DNA of 64,000 bases from Picosynechococcus sp. PCC 7003 (GCF_001693255.1 NZ_CP016474.1:2002661-2066660), one strand, 5' to 3'; shown: positions 14,890 to 23,756, numbered from the stretch's first letter. Notes: generated by a model from the letters alone, not told the origin. Program-made: numbers and translations.

Positions 14890-16734
14890 ATGAGTTGTCC
14901 AAATCTGGCGACAAAATCAGATATATCTGCCCTTGAAGGGAGAATTTTAGAGGCTCTTTCGGGGCTGGCAACTAAAGACGATATATCCCGGATCGAATCG
15001 GCCATTGAAAGTTTTAATTCGACTATTAATAGCAAGTTTGATTCAATTAATGATCGCCTGGGGGGAATTGAAAGTATTTTGGCGGATCACTCTGCGGCCC
15101 TGGCAAGAATCGAGGCGGCCCTAGATGGGGTTAGTGGCACGGTGCAAGGATTTTGGGGCGCATTGGCCGATATTTTTGAATCCTTGGTGAGCTTAATTCG
15201 TGATCCGATTGTCTCTGCATTGGAAGCCCAGAGAGCCTTAATCGATGGCCTGTTTGATTCGCTAGAAGCCTTTATCGTTGGTCTGTTTGATGGCGTAAAA
15301 GCGGCAATAACGGGAGCGTTTGACGCACTATCAACCCTGATTAGGGAATTTTTTGGAGGAGTACAGGCCACCCTGGGCGGTATTGATGGGAATTTAGATA
15401 ATGTGCTTTCTATGCTGGGGGATTTGTCCTGGGATGTCCGGCGGGCCTTAACGGAGCTGAACCAGATAGATTCTGCCCTATCAACGATCCAATCTGGGAT
15501 TAATGACCTGGGCGCTGGACAAGATTCCCTAAATGCTCGGATTGTGGAGATTCGGGACGGATTAGGGGTTATTGATGGTCGCCTTGCAAATTTGGCGGAT
15601 GTGGTGGCCGCAATCAACAATCGCACCAGTGACATTTACAGCAGACAAGGGGAATTGCTTAATCGGGTTGGGGACGTGCTGGGGGCGATCGCCAGCGTAA
15701 ACAGCGCATTAGATGCCCTTGAGTCTGAAGTCAGGGAGATTTATGGATCCATTAATGCTCTACAGGGAGAAGTAAACGCAATTCCTGGGGAAGTTTGGGG
15801 TTATGCCTTGTGCAGTAGCTCTATTTCAGCCGGGGCGCTTCTATGTCGCATTTATGGCGGATCGGACGGATCGGACGGAGACAATGGATCCGACTCTTCA
15901 GACAGTGAGGACGATTTAAATAAATTAGATACCAGGGAACTGTTGGAGGCGATCGCCAAAGTGACAGGCGTTCCAGATTTCCCCGGAAAGCTGCCCAAAA
16001 CGTTGCTGGGGGATGACGACCTCAAGGGAGAAACGGAAGTAAAAAGCATCCCCCAGTTTATCCTGTGGCTAACAAAACAGCTTGATGCCTTAGTGGGAGA
16101 GTTCCCATTAGAAATTGAAGTGAAATCGAGCGAACCAGACCCTAAAACCCCCGGAGGATATATTGAAGTAAAAGAAACAGTAAAACTCCGAAATATTGCG
16201 GAAACCATGGGCGAGCTTTATACCCAAGGCTTTTATTTGACCACTATGCAACACGCCCAAACTAACGCGCTTGTTAGGACAGGGAATGAATTAATGTCCC
16301 TAAAAGTTGCGGTATTGGTGGCCCAAGATTTGATTATGGCGGCCAATGAATTTCTAGGCTTTAGGATGAAGAGAAAAGAGCGAAAAACTAATTTTTCCTT
16401 TACTCCCAAAACCAGCGATAAAGAGAAATTTACCCTAGTTGATTTCCTCGAAAATTATGAGGGGAAATATCAGGGGTGGGACTTTGACGATCAAGAAATC
16501 CTGATCGAGTATCTGCCCCAATTGCTCTATGGGGTGAGTCTGGTTAAGGCCGCCACATTGCGCGGTCAGGATGACATCGACCAACTACAAGATCAAGTGG
16601 AAGAAGTGCTAAAGGATGGCGATACGGCCTGGGATCGGTTCCGCGATTTGGTCAATAACCCTGACTCTGAATACAACTTAGGGGAAGGCGTCAAATTCAG
16701 AATCGAGGATCGCAACGTGGAGGATGAGAAATAA
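14890..16734 (+). CDS. Long coiled-coil protein of the element
   Basis: A 614-residue protein after GGGGG. Residues 1-75 repeat ATKSDIS/ATKDDIS helices. Residues about 76-300 are a long amphipathic region, with hydrophobic heptads and glycine-containing turns (ALEAQRALIDGLFDSLEAFIVGLFDGVKAAITGAF). An Asp/Ser/Gly linker lies at about 320-345, and a folded acidic C-terminal domain follows. It resembles tape-measure, fibre or pilot proteins in build but no family is recognised. Its N-terminus is shared with the 71-residue protein at 10786. TAATG couples it to the next gene. Confidence 0.75.
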   Translation: MSCPNLATKSDISALEGRILEALSGLATKDDISRIESAIESFNSTINSKFDSINDRLGGIESILADHSAALARIEAALDGVSGTVQGFWGALADIFESLVSLIRDPIVSALEAQRALIDGLFDSLEAFIVGLFDGVKAAITGAFDALSTLIREFFGGVQATLGGIDGNLDNVLSMLGDLSWDVRRALTELNQIDSALSTIQSGINDLGAGQDSLNARIVEIRDGLGVIDGRLANLADVVAAINNRTSDIYSRQGELLNRVGDVLGAIASVNSALDALESEVREIYGSINALQGEVNAIPGEVWGYALCSSSISAGALLCRIYGGSDGSDGDNGSDSSDSEDDLNKLDTRELLEAIAKVTGVPDFPGKLPKTLLGDDDLKGETEVKSIPQFILWLTKQLDALVGEFPLEIEVKSSEPDPKTPGGYIEVKETVKLRNIAETMGELYTQGFYLTTMQHAQTNALVRTGNELMSLKVAVLVAQDLIMAANEFLGFRMKRKERKTNFSFTPKTSDKEKFTLVDFLENYEGKYQGWDFDDQEILIEYLPQLLYGVSLVKAATLRGQDDIDQLQDQVEEVLKDGDTAWDRFRDLVNNPDSEYNLGEGVKFRIEDRNVEDEK

Positions 16735-18239
16735 TGGCTTTTACGCTGGATTTGGGGGAGCTAGTCAGTCGCCAAGTTAGGGAAGAAGTCGCCCCAGATG
16801 GTCGGGTGATTGAGGATGTTTTAGATTTTTTCCAGAGTGATTCCGGTGGCTTTCTGTCGGGGATTGGCCGCTTAATCGGGAATGTGGCTGGGGCGTTGTG
16901 GTGGGCGATCGCCCCGGTGATCAGAATTTCCGCCACATTGATTTTTCAAACCGCTGTTAGCGCCTTTTATTCCCTGAAAAATTTTAATTGGGCCGCCACA
17001 GATGACCAATTAAAAGCCCAATTAAGATCAAGAAATTTAGCCCTTGCTGACGCCTGGGGCGGGGCCGCTGGGCAATTGTTCGGGACGATTAGCGTCGGGG
17101 CGTTGGGAGCATTGGGGGCGATGTATATCCCGACCATCGGCGGGCGAGGGTTGGCCCTTAGCACCGTCGTTAAATTGGTGGAGGAACGGGGCGATGAAGT
17201 TTTTGATGAGATAGCCGACGCCCTGAACATTTCCACCAGGATATTGGGCCAAGGGGTAGCGGTGAATTTGTATATTTATGGCCGCCGCATCCTTAAAAAT
17301 CTTTTCCCGGCCCTGCGGGGATGGGGGGAGGAAGAAGGGACGCGCTGGAGTATTGGGGAAGCGTTCGAGGAGACTATAGACTCAATCCCTTTCGATGCAC
17401 TAAGGGAATTTTTAGAATCGTTTTTTGACGAGTTCGAGGAAAGCTTTATCGCTGGGGGATTTGTGATCGCTGGCCATTGGGATAATCTCATGGCCCAAAC
17501 CCAGGAAAACCGCCTAGAAATACTAGGGGAGGATCGGGCCGGAACAATTGCGCTCAGAAACGAGGGCGACGAGGAAGATTTGCCGATCCTGCGATATGTG
17601 CAGCTCCCCTCTAATTTGGCAATTTCCGGGTTACAGCATCAAATGAACAATTACCGCCAGATCGCATTGCGAAATATCGGGGAATTTGGGGGCGACGCTG
17701 ACGACGGCGGCAAAGTGGGCGAACCCTACATGCGAACCGCAAAAATCATCCTACGGGGCGATAAAGATAAGCCGCCATTTGTTACGCCCTTGGGAGAAGT
17801 CAGCAGCCGCCACACCATTACCCTAAAAGCACTCAAGCCGGATCTCCGGTGGCGAGATTTTAAGCGCGTTTTTCGTTTCCTAGAGTGGGGGCCGTGGCGC
17901 ATTGAGGCGACCCTAGAAAGTCGGGTCACTTTCGCCATTTACGCCGCAAACAAGGATTATGGAGTGCAAAAAATGAGGGAAATCATCAGCGAACTGATCA
18001 GCGAGGAAGCGATCCGCATTGCCAGCACAATTGAAGAAGTAGATCCGAGGGTGGCCAAGCTGAGTAAAACGATATTCCCAGAGGAGGCGATCGTCACCCT
18101 CAAGAAAGAATCAACCCTAGGGCAAATTGTCGATTTATCGGGGCAACGGTATCTACAGGAGCAAATTAGGTTTGATTTGTGGCGGGATGATGAGCCATTT
18201 GGCACGCCGGAATTTGTGACCAACTACCAAACCATCTAA
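16734..18239 (+). CDS. Hydrophobic 501-residue protein of the element
   Basis: The last gene of the plus-strand operon. Residues about 38-75 (GFLSGIGRLIGNVAGALWW ... ISATLIFQTAVSAFY) and about 108-130 (GGAAGQLFGTISVGALGALG) are hydrophobic and may insert in membranes; residues 190-250 are amphipathic. The C-terminal half is soluble alpha/beta. A pore-forming or genome-delivery protein of a particle is one possibility; there is no recognised domain. A long hairpin follows the stop. Confidence 0.7.
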   Translation: MAFTLDLGELVSRQVREEVAPDGRVIEDVLDFFQSDSGGFLSGIGRLIGNVAGALWWAIAPVIRISATLIFQTAVSAFYSLKNFNWAATDDQLKAQLRSRNLALADAWGGAAGQLFGTISVGALGALGAMYIPTIGGRGLALSTVVKLVEERGDEVFDEIADALNISTRILGQGVAVNLYIYGRRILKNLFPALRGWGEEEGTRWSIGEAFEETIDSIPFDALREFLESFFDEFEESFIAGGFVIAGHWDNLMAQTQENRLEILGEDRAGTIALRNEGDEEDLPILRYVQLPSNLAISGLQHQMNNYRQIALRNIGEFGGDADDGGKVGEPYMRTAKIILRGDKDKPPFVTPLGEVSSRHTITLKALKPDLRWRDFKRVFRFLEWGPWRIEATLESRVTFAIYAANKDYGVQKMREIISELISEEAIRIASTIEEVDPRVAKLSKTIFPEEAIVTLKKESTLGQIVDLSGQRYLQEQIRFDLWRDDEPFGTPEFVTNYQTI

Positions 18240-18245
18240 AACGAA

Positions 18246-18275
18246 AAGGCGTGTAACCTAGTGATTACGCGCCTT
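18246..18275. terminator. 11-bp hairpin ending the element's plus-strand operon
   Basis: AAGGCGTGTAA (18246-18256) pairs with TTACGCGCCTT (18265-18275), eleven pairs with one G-T, loop of eight. The T-rich side is on the minus strand (CCTTTTCGTTTT), so it may work in either direction. It lies six bases after the stop codon and 23 before attR. Confidence 0.55.
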
Positions 18276-18298
18276 ATGTGAGTGATAGGTGCGGGCTG

Positions 18299-18343
18299 CT
18301 CATAAGCCCAAGGTCGGCAGTTCAAATCTGCCTCGAGCCATAT
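18299..18343 (+). repeat. attR: right copy of the 45-bp repeat
   Basis: Exact copy of 1791-1835. Just upstream, GGGCT (18293-18297) and AGCCC (18305-18309) form an inverted repeat around GCTCATA, probably the recombinase core. It is a tRNA fragment, not a functional tRNA. From 18344 to 18461 I see only AT-rich spacer. Confidence 0.92.
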
Positions 18344-18461
18344 AAAAAAATAAAATATTTATCAATAAATTGCCTTTCCATTCAAATAAAGATGGAAGGT
18401 CATTTTTTATCGGTTAAGATGAACAATGGTAATCAGAATAGTTTGAGAGAAAAATAAAGCT

Positions 18462-19340
18462 GTGACGAAGCCAGTGATTTTATTTTCACAACATGGTATG
18501 GGTGAAGGTAATCAAAAAATGCAAATCCTGGCCCAGAGAGTGGCTTCTGTGAATACCCACATTGTTGCTCCCAATCTGAATTTTTTGACCACTTTTCTTA
18601 GTCTCGATCCGCTGATCAAAAAAGTCGAAACCTCAGCCGCTGAAACCCTAGAAAAATTTCCCAATTTACCCTTTAGGGTGATTGGATTTTCCCTCGGTGG
18701 GGTATTGTGGGTTGAAGTTTTATCTCGCAATCCTACTTGGCTAAAACGCTTAGAAGCTTTTGTTTTACTGGGTTCACCCATTCGGGGAGCATCGCTTGCT
18801 AGAACTGTGGATCCATTTGGTTGGGGCATCGGCATCGCCCAGGAGTTAGGCCGTAATCGTCAATATCTAGCAGAAAAAATTACTAAAGAAATACCAACTC
18901 TGGTAATTGCTGGCAGTGTAAATAATGGTGGGGATGGGGTGATTCCCGTCGAATCAACGAAGCTCAATTACACTCATTTTTACAAACGAAATAATGTTCG
19001 CCATCAAGATTTAGCCATTGATCCAATTGTCAGTGAAAGGATTAAAGCTTTCTTCCGAAATCCCAGTTTGGCAATGGCAGAAAATTCCCGACTGACTCGC
19101 TTAATTGAACATTTTCAGCACGTGGAGGGGATAACCCCAGCTGATGAGCGAGATTTTCCAAAGGCAACTATTCAACACATTTTTACAGATGGCATTACTC
19201 TACGGGAATGGATTAATCCGGTGGGTGTGAGACACATTTTTATTGCAGATGCGACAGGCCACTGCCGATTTTCTGGCTTTACGGGCTGGGTTCATGGTAA
19301 AGCTCTACAAAGGGCGATCGCCATTGCCCGAACCCTTTAA
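18462..19340 (+). CDS. Alpha/beta hydrolase, lipase-like
   Basis: A 292-residue protein from GTG 18462, behind GAGAGA. The core has the alpha/beta hydrolase nucleophile elbow GFSLGG (near residue 75), an upstream HGMGEGN oxyanion-type loop and LLGSPIRGASLART after it. The third residue of the triad is probably the His in NNVRHQDLAIDP near residue 187. The C-terminal 90 residues are an extra domain of unknown role. Substrate is not evident. It is the first host gene after attR. Confidence 0.75.
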   Translation: MTKPVILFSQHGMGEGNQKMQILAQRVASVNTHIVAPNLNFLTTFLSLDPLIKKVETSAAETLEKFPNLPFRVIGFSLGGVLWVEVLSRNPTWLKRLEAFVLLGSPIRGASLARTVDPFGWGIGIAQELGRNRQYLAEKITKEIPTLVIAGSVNNGGDGVIPVESTKLNYTHFYKRNNVRHQDLAIDPIVSERIKAFFRNPSLAMAENSRLTRLIEHFQHVEGITPADERDFPKATIQHIFTDGITLREWINPVGVRHIFIADATGHCRFSGFTGWVHGKALQRAIAIARTL

Positions 19341-19354
19341 TGTTTGGGCTGATT

Positions 19355-20896
19355 TCAATCAGCAATCATCTGCAAGATTTGCAAATGTTGACCCAGGGGA
19401 CTGAGGGTATTGGCAGCGATCATCCCGGAACCCGCCACCGCCGGAATGCCAATCCCAGGAAAAGTTGAATCCCCACAGCAAAACAACTGAGCGATAGGCG
19501 TTGTACAGCCCGGAAACTGTTCTTTGCCCGCTTTCAGTTCGGGGCCATAGGTGCCGCGATCGCGTCTGAGAAAACGGCTATGGGTTAGAGGGGTACCAAC
19601 GAGGGTTAATTCTGTGCGTTGACGAATATCGGGAATCACTTTTTCCAGGGCCTGCCATAGAACCTGGGAGCGTTCTTCTTTCAAAGCCGCATATTCCGGG
19701 GAACGACGGTCTAGGTTTGCCCAGGGGGCATAATCTTCGGTAGCGGGCAAATAAACGTGAATACTGTGTTTTCCGGGGGGGGCTAGGCTCGGATCAAGGA
19801 GCGAAGGAATCGATACAGCGACTACATTTTGAGGCGCATCAACCCCTTTTTCCCAGTCATTAACAATTAAATAATGACACTCCAAATCTTCGGGTAAATT
19901 GCTGCCATCAATGCCTAAATGAAGGTGCATAAAACTGCGACAAGGCTGCATTTTATTCGCCCGTTTCTGCAATTTTTGGGGAATATTTTGCGGGTCAATT
20001 AACTTGAGGGTATCCCAAATAGAAGCGTTGGACACCACAGCACGCCGGGCTTGAATGATTTCACCATTGCGGAGTTGAACCCCCGTGGCCTTGCCATTTT
20101 CAGTGAGGATTTTTTCCACATGGCTATTCAGGCGCAGCTTGCCCCCAAATTTTTCGAGGCCCCGCACCAGAGCCGCCACAATCGCCCCGCTGCCTCCCTG
20201 GGGATAATCCAGCAAAACTTGGGGACGATACCAGTCGGCGAACATAAAGGCCATTTCTGCGCAAATTGTGCCGTTGGCGGGCAACCCAGACAGCATAAAG
20301 CAGAGCAAATCCAACCAATTACGGATAAAGGGATCGGTAATCATGCGGTTCATTACTCGACTAAAGGGAGCGTTCAGTTGAGGGGTGTAGGGGAGATAGG
20401 GGAGGAGGGTTTTGGCATATTTACCGACGGTACGGACAACGCCCAGATCGTTCCGGAAAGCCGCTAGGGGCAGTTTGGTGGCAGCTTCACCGAGGGGACG
20501 CATGGTTTCTTGGAGTTTGCGCCATTGGAGAATGGCATCAGCCTTGCCGATCTGGGTCAACATTTCACAAAAGCCATCGGCCCCCACCGCAGCCCGGAAA
20601 TAACCTTCGGGCAAATGGACGCCCCAGGCATCGTAGGTGAGCCATTGGCAATCTTCTTCGAGGAGATCGAGGACTTGCCGCAGGGGATTAGGGGAAGGGC
20701 TGTAGGACAGGCCAGAATACAGAGATGGCCCAGAGTCGAAATGGTAGCCCTGCCGGGTAAAACTGTGGGCCGCGCCACCGGCGATCGCATGGCTTTCTAA
20801 AACCAAAACATCATAACCATAGCGAGCGAGTAAACCCGCACAACAAAGGCCGCCGATGCCGCTACCAATGACGATTACCTCTGGATTTGCACTCAT
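19355..20896 (-). CDS. FAD-dependent carotenoid isomerase/desaturase-like oxidoreductase
   Basis: A 513-residue flavoprotein of the CrtISO/phytoene-desaturase family. The start MSANPEVIVIGSGIGGLCC gives the GxGxxG dinucleotide fold; ATG 20896 gives better ribosome-site spacing than 20905. The C-terminal FAD motif FCCGDSTFPGIGIPAVAGSG is typical. Homologues isomerise or saturate/desaturate carotenoid or prenyl chains at membranes; which one this is cannot be settled here (it may be the CrtISO paralogue and not CrtH itself). It is convergent with the hydrolase and next to a DUF1493 gene in the same direction. Confidence 0.75.
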   Translation of the reverse strand: MSANPEVIVIGSGIGGLCCAGLLARYGYDVLVLESHAIAGGAAHSFTRQGYHFDSGPSLYSGLSYSPSPNPLRQVLDLLEEDCQWLTYDAWGVHLPEGYFRAAVGADGFCEMLTQIGKADAILQWRKLQETMRPLGEAATKLPLAAFRNDLGVVRTVGKYAKTLLPYLPYTPQLNAPFSRVMNRMITDPFIRNWLDLLCFMLSGLPANGTICAEMAFMFADWYRPQVLLDYPQGGSGAIVAALVRGLEKFGGKLRLNSHVEKILTENGKATGVQLRNGEIIQARRAVVSNASIWDTLKLIDPQNIPQKLQKRANKMQPCRSFMHLHLGIDGSNLPEDLECHYLIVNDWEKGVDAPQNVVAVSIPSLLDPSLAPPGKHSIHVYLPATEDYAPWANLDRRSPEYAALKEERSQVLWQALEKVIPDIRQRTELTLVGTPLTHSRFLRRDRGTYGPELKAGKEQFPGCTTPIAQLFCCGDSTFPGIGIPAVAGSGMIAANTLSPLGQHLQILQMIAD

Positions 20897-20941
20897 CTTT
20901 AACATTGCCCCTAATACTGCTTCGACGTATGGTAAACGCCT

Positions 20942-21379
20942 TTAGGTGAATTTTTCGATGAGAAGCGGCGCAAACCGATTCAGGATGTAGAAAAAGACGA
21001 GGAACAGAATAATTTTATTGACCACCATGTCCCAACGTTTTTTCGGGAGGGTGTGGTCGGGATAGGTGAGTTTCCAGCGGCGCTTGGTGGCCGCTTTTAG
21101 CAAAATCTCTGGGGTAATGGGAATGCGTTCAACCCGCTCGTAGGGGGGCTTGATTAAAAAGCCACCGAGGTTAAGGCCCGCTTCGCCGTGGTGAAAATAC
21201 CAAAGATAACCATCGAGATCGACTTTAAATTTCTGGGCAAATTTTTCCATAAAAGTGGCACAGTCATCGGCCTGGATATCAAAGGTGCCGAAAAGATCCG
21301 TTGTTGCGCCCAGGCGATCGCCTTCTGCCTTGGGAATTTCTGCTTGGATGAACTGGTAAATATCATCGAGGGTGGGCAT
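20942..21379 (-). CDS. DUF1493-like protein with C-terminal membrane anchor
   Basis: A 145-residue protein. Residues 1-90 resemble DUF1493 (LGATTDLFGTFDIQADDCATFMEKFAQKFKV), a domain with acyl-carrier-like features. A hydrophobic segment at about 120-140 (IILFLVFFYILNRFAPLLI) anchors it. Function is unknown. It lies 10 bases after the epimerase gene and 45 before the carotenoid-type flavoprotein, so the three are probably co-transcribed. Confidence 0.7.
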   Translation of the reverse strand: MPTLDDIYQFIQAEIPKAEGDRLGATTDLFGTFDIQADDCATFMEKFAQKFKVDLDGYLWYFHHGEAGLNLGGFLIKPPYERVERIPITPEILLKAATKRRWKLTYPDHTLPKKRWDMVVNKIILFLVFFYILNRFAPLLIEKFT

Positions 21380-21389
21380 GGGGTTTCCT

Positions 21390-22322
21390 CTACTGTTGGC
21401 TTAGGATCTGGTCATCAAGGCTGAAGTCAATAGCGGCCTTATCTCGTTCGTTGGCAAGATAGTCATTCTGGAAAGAATCTTTTAAGCCACCCACCAGATC
21501 ATATTTCGGTTGCCAATCCAGATCGTTCAGGGCTTTGTTAATCTCCGCCATGAAGTGCTGCGCCCGAATCGGGAACGCCTTCCGTTTGCCGAGGTCGAAT
21601 TTTTTCGGGTCATAGTAAACCAGATCCACAGCGTCGGGATCTTTACCTGCTGCTACCGCACAGGCTTTGGCGAGTCCGGTGAAAGTAACAAAGCGATCGC
21701 CGGAAACATTGTAAATTTGCCCAATCGCTTTCGGATTGCCCAGCATCGCTGCCATGGCCGTTGCCAGATCATAAACATGGCCAAACTGGGTGATCAACTG
21801 CCCATCCCCAGGGATCGGGATCGGGCGATCGCGGACGATGCGGTCAAAGAACCAGGCTTCCAGGTCGTTGTAATTTTTCGCGCCGTAGATGTAGGTGGGA
21901 CGGATCGACGTCCAAGGCAGGTCACTCTGGGCCAGATAGGCTTCGGTTTCGTGTTTACCCTTGTGGCGACTGTTGGGATCGACGGGATCAGCTTCCCGGT
22001 GGGGCGGTTGGTCGGTGGGGAGATAGACGCCAGCGGAACTGACATAGACAAAATGCTTGACCTTTCCGGCAAAAATTTCGGCGAGGGGCTGGGTGTGGGC
22101 CAATTCCCGGCCATTGTTATCAAAAACCGCGTCAAAGGTTTCTCCAGCAAGCTTTTCTTTCAGTTGGGCGGGATCCTGGCGATCGCCAATAATTTGCCCC
22201 ACTCCTGTCGGCGCTGGATGATTACCTCGGTTAAACAGCACCACCTCATGGCCTGCCGCCAAAAGCACTTGGGTGAGATAAACCCCAATAAACCGGGTGC
22301 CACCAATGATTAAAATGCGCAT
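21390..22322 (-). CDS. NAD-dependent epimerase/dehydratase, CSP41-like
   Basis: A 310-residue atypical short-chain reductase. ATG 22322 (MRILIIGGTRFIGVYL) is chosen since the Rossmann GGTRFIG motif should start the protein. FVYVSSAGVYLPTD with its Ser/Tyr region and TSIRPTYIYG follow. The sequence resembles the chloroplast RNA-binding CSP41 proteins, which have lost enzyme function in plants, so the role may be RNA-related. Dinucleotide binding is seen; the substrate is not known. Confidence 0.75.
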   Translation of the reverse strand: MRILIIGGTRFIGVYLTQVLLAAGHEVVLFNRGNHPAPTGVGQIIGDRQDPAQLKEKLAGETFDAVFDNNGRELAHTQPLAEIFAGKVKHFVYVSSAGVYLPTDQPPHREADPVDPNSRHKGKHETEAYLAQSDLPWTSIRPTYIYGAKNYNDLEAWFFDRIVRDRPIPIPGDGQLITQFGHVYDLATAMAAMLGNPKAIGQIYNVSGDRFVTFTGLAKACAVAAGKDPDAVDLVYYDPKKFDLGKRKAFPIRAQHFMAEINKALNDLDWQPKYDLVGGLKDSFQNDYLANERDKAAIDFSLDDQILSQQ

Positions 22323-22532
22323 AATTTTTTCCCAAACAGCGATCGCCTTAAGCATTCAGTGTATCGGATGGGGTTCCAGAACTGGAGCGGCGTATTTAAA
22401 AAACTCGTCCACAGGGGCTGGCTCTTCCTGCCTCTATTTTTCGCAACAAACTGTTACATTAGAGGGACGTTTTTAAAGTAAATACTTTTTCAAGAATTCT
22501 GACCCGTTGCAGTAAATTCTCCGGCACGAACC

Positions 22533-22712
22533 ATGTCTGAATCTCAAACCTCCCTTGACCAGGCCCCAGAAGCCACCGAACCCAAGCCCAGCTATGTCAA
22601 GCTCGCCATGCGGAATATGGTGCGCAAGGGGGGCAAATCCCTCTGGCATTTTTTCCTCACGACCGCTGGCCTGTTGGGGTTTTTCGTCACCATGGCCTAT
22701 CTCACCCGCTAG
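22533..22712 (+). CDS. DUF3285 small membrane protein
   Basis: A 59-residue protein: MSESQTSLDQAPEATEPKPS..., then YVKLAMRNMVRKGGKSLWHF and one membrane helix (FLTTAGLLGFFVTMAYLTR). This short cyanobacterial family (DUF3285) has no known function and commonly precedes ybeY. Its TAG abuts the ATG of ybeY. Confidence 0.75.
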   Translation: MSESQTSLDQAPEATEPKPSYVKLAMRNMVRKGGKSLWHFFLTTAGLLGFFVTMAYLTR

Positions 22713-23210
22713 ATGGGGATGCAGCCTGTGCTTGAGTGTGAAATTTTTGTCGAAAATACGTCTGGTTTAGAACTGCCAGAATTGGCGATCGCCCCTTGGG
22801 AAAGCTACCTCCAGCAGTGGCTCCCGGAATTCACCACGGATTTACCCCAGGCAGATGGGTACGAGTTAACCCTCCGCTTTACCAATGACGCAGAAATTCA
22901 CCACCTTAATCACCAATATCGCCACAAAGACCAACCCACCGACGTCCTCTCCTTTGCGGCCCTAGAGGATGACTTTGCCAGTTCTTTACCCCCTGGGGAA
23001 CCCCTCTACCTGGGGGACATCATTGTTTCGGTAGAAACAGCCCAACGCCAGGCCCAGGAACGACAGCACAGCATCCAGACTGAACTGGGTTGGCTGGTGA
23101 GCCATGGTTTATTGCACTTGCTGGGGTGGGATCATCCCGATGAAGTACGGTTGATTGAAATGCTCGATCGTCAAGCTGTACTCTTGCGAAACGTTCAACT
23201 TATTTCATAA
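22713..23210 (+). CDS. ybeY: Endoribonuclease YbeY
   Basis: A 165-residue metal-dependent RNase involved in 16S rRNA 3' processing and ribosome quality control. The zinc-binding signature HGLLHLLGWDHPDE (His-x3-His-x5-His) lies near residues 132-145, with the family motif LNHQYRHKDQPTDVLSF before it. It starts right after the DUF3285 stop and is followed by dgkA after 24 bases, in the order typical of cyanobacteria. Confidence 0.93.
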   Translation: MGMQPVLECEIFVENTSGLELPELAIAPWESYLQQWLPEFTTDLPQADGYELTLRFTNDAEIHHLNHQYRHKDQPTDVLSFAALEDDFASSLPPGEPLYLGDIIVSVETAQRQAQERQHSIQTELGWLVSHGLLHLLGWDHPDEVRLIEMLDRQAVLLRNVQLIS

Positions 23211-23234
23211 TGGGGTGATCCTACGAGGGAGAAG

Positions 23235-23756
23235 ATGACACAACAAAAAAAAATCCTCTCACCCTCCAACCGTGAACGGCGATCGCTAGCCTGGAAAGTG
23301 GCCCCTGACCTCTTCGCTAGTTTCCGTTACGCTTGGCAGGGCATTGTGTATGCGACTCGCACCCAACGAAATTTTCGGATTCACTTGGCGATCGCCGTTT
23401 TCGTTTGGATAATGTGTTGGCTTTTGTCCCTCAACTATCTAGAAACAGCGATCCTGACGGCCATGGTCGCCCTGGTACTTGTCCTAGAGTTGCTTAATAC
23501 AGCCCTTGAATCGGTGGTGGATCTCACGGTACAGCAGAGTTACCACGAGCTGGCGAAAATCGCTAAAGACTGTGCGGCGGCGGCAGTACTCATCGGGGCG
23601 ATCGCCTCTGTCGCCATTGCCGGACTAATTGCCTGGCCCCACTTCCAAGCGCTCCTGGAGCCTGCTATCTTTACCCCTGTAAAATCCTATTTTTTACCGC
23701 AAAAAATTTCCCTGTTTCCCGACCCCAACCCTGCACAAATCCCCATCACTATCTAA
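23235..23756 (+). CDS. dgkA: Diacylglycerol kinase family membrane protein
   Basis: A 173-residue DgkA-type kinase with three membrane helices. The signature LELLNTALESVVDL (Glu-x2-Asn-Thr-Ala-x-Glu) is at about residues 85-98. It has an N-terminal cytoplasmic extension and a C-terminal tail longer than the E. coli enzyme. It phosphorylates diacylglycerol or undecaprenol; cyanobacterial/Gram-positive members often prefer undecaprenol. Six bases separate it from trpG. Confidence 0.88.
   Translation: MTQQKKILSPSNRERRSLAWKVAPDLFASFRYAWQGIVYATRTQRNFRIHLAIAVFVWIMCWLLSLNYLETAILTAMVALVLVLELLNTALESVVDLTVQQSYHELAKIAKDCAAAAVLIGAIASVAIAGLIAWPHFQALLEPAIFTPVKSYFLPQKISLFPDPNPAQIPITI

Larger units (their letters stand above)
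1791..18343. mobile_element. Integrative element (virus or phage-satellite-like) in tRNA-Met
   Basis: Bounded by the 45-bp repeat; repeat-to-repeat length is 16,508 bp. Content: integrase next to attL, a regulation and partition-like block (RHH protein, ParB-like protein, Xre), a DUF3854/VapE primase-helicase-type gene, and two divergent operons of mostly unknown genes including a CHAP endolysin. No terminase, portal, recognisable capsid or tail, relaxase, type IV secretion or A32/Zot-like packaging ATPase was found. It is therefore not a plain tailed prophage, inovirus or ICE. A satellite relying on a helper, or a small virus with unfamiliar particle proteins, fits best. HIP1 octamers are present within it, suggesting long residence in cyanobacteria. 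Confidence 0.88.

Noticed and set aside
18299-18343. Second tRNA gene at attR
   Set aside because: Only the 3' half from the anticodon loop is present; the acceptor 5' strand and D arm are absent.
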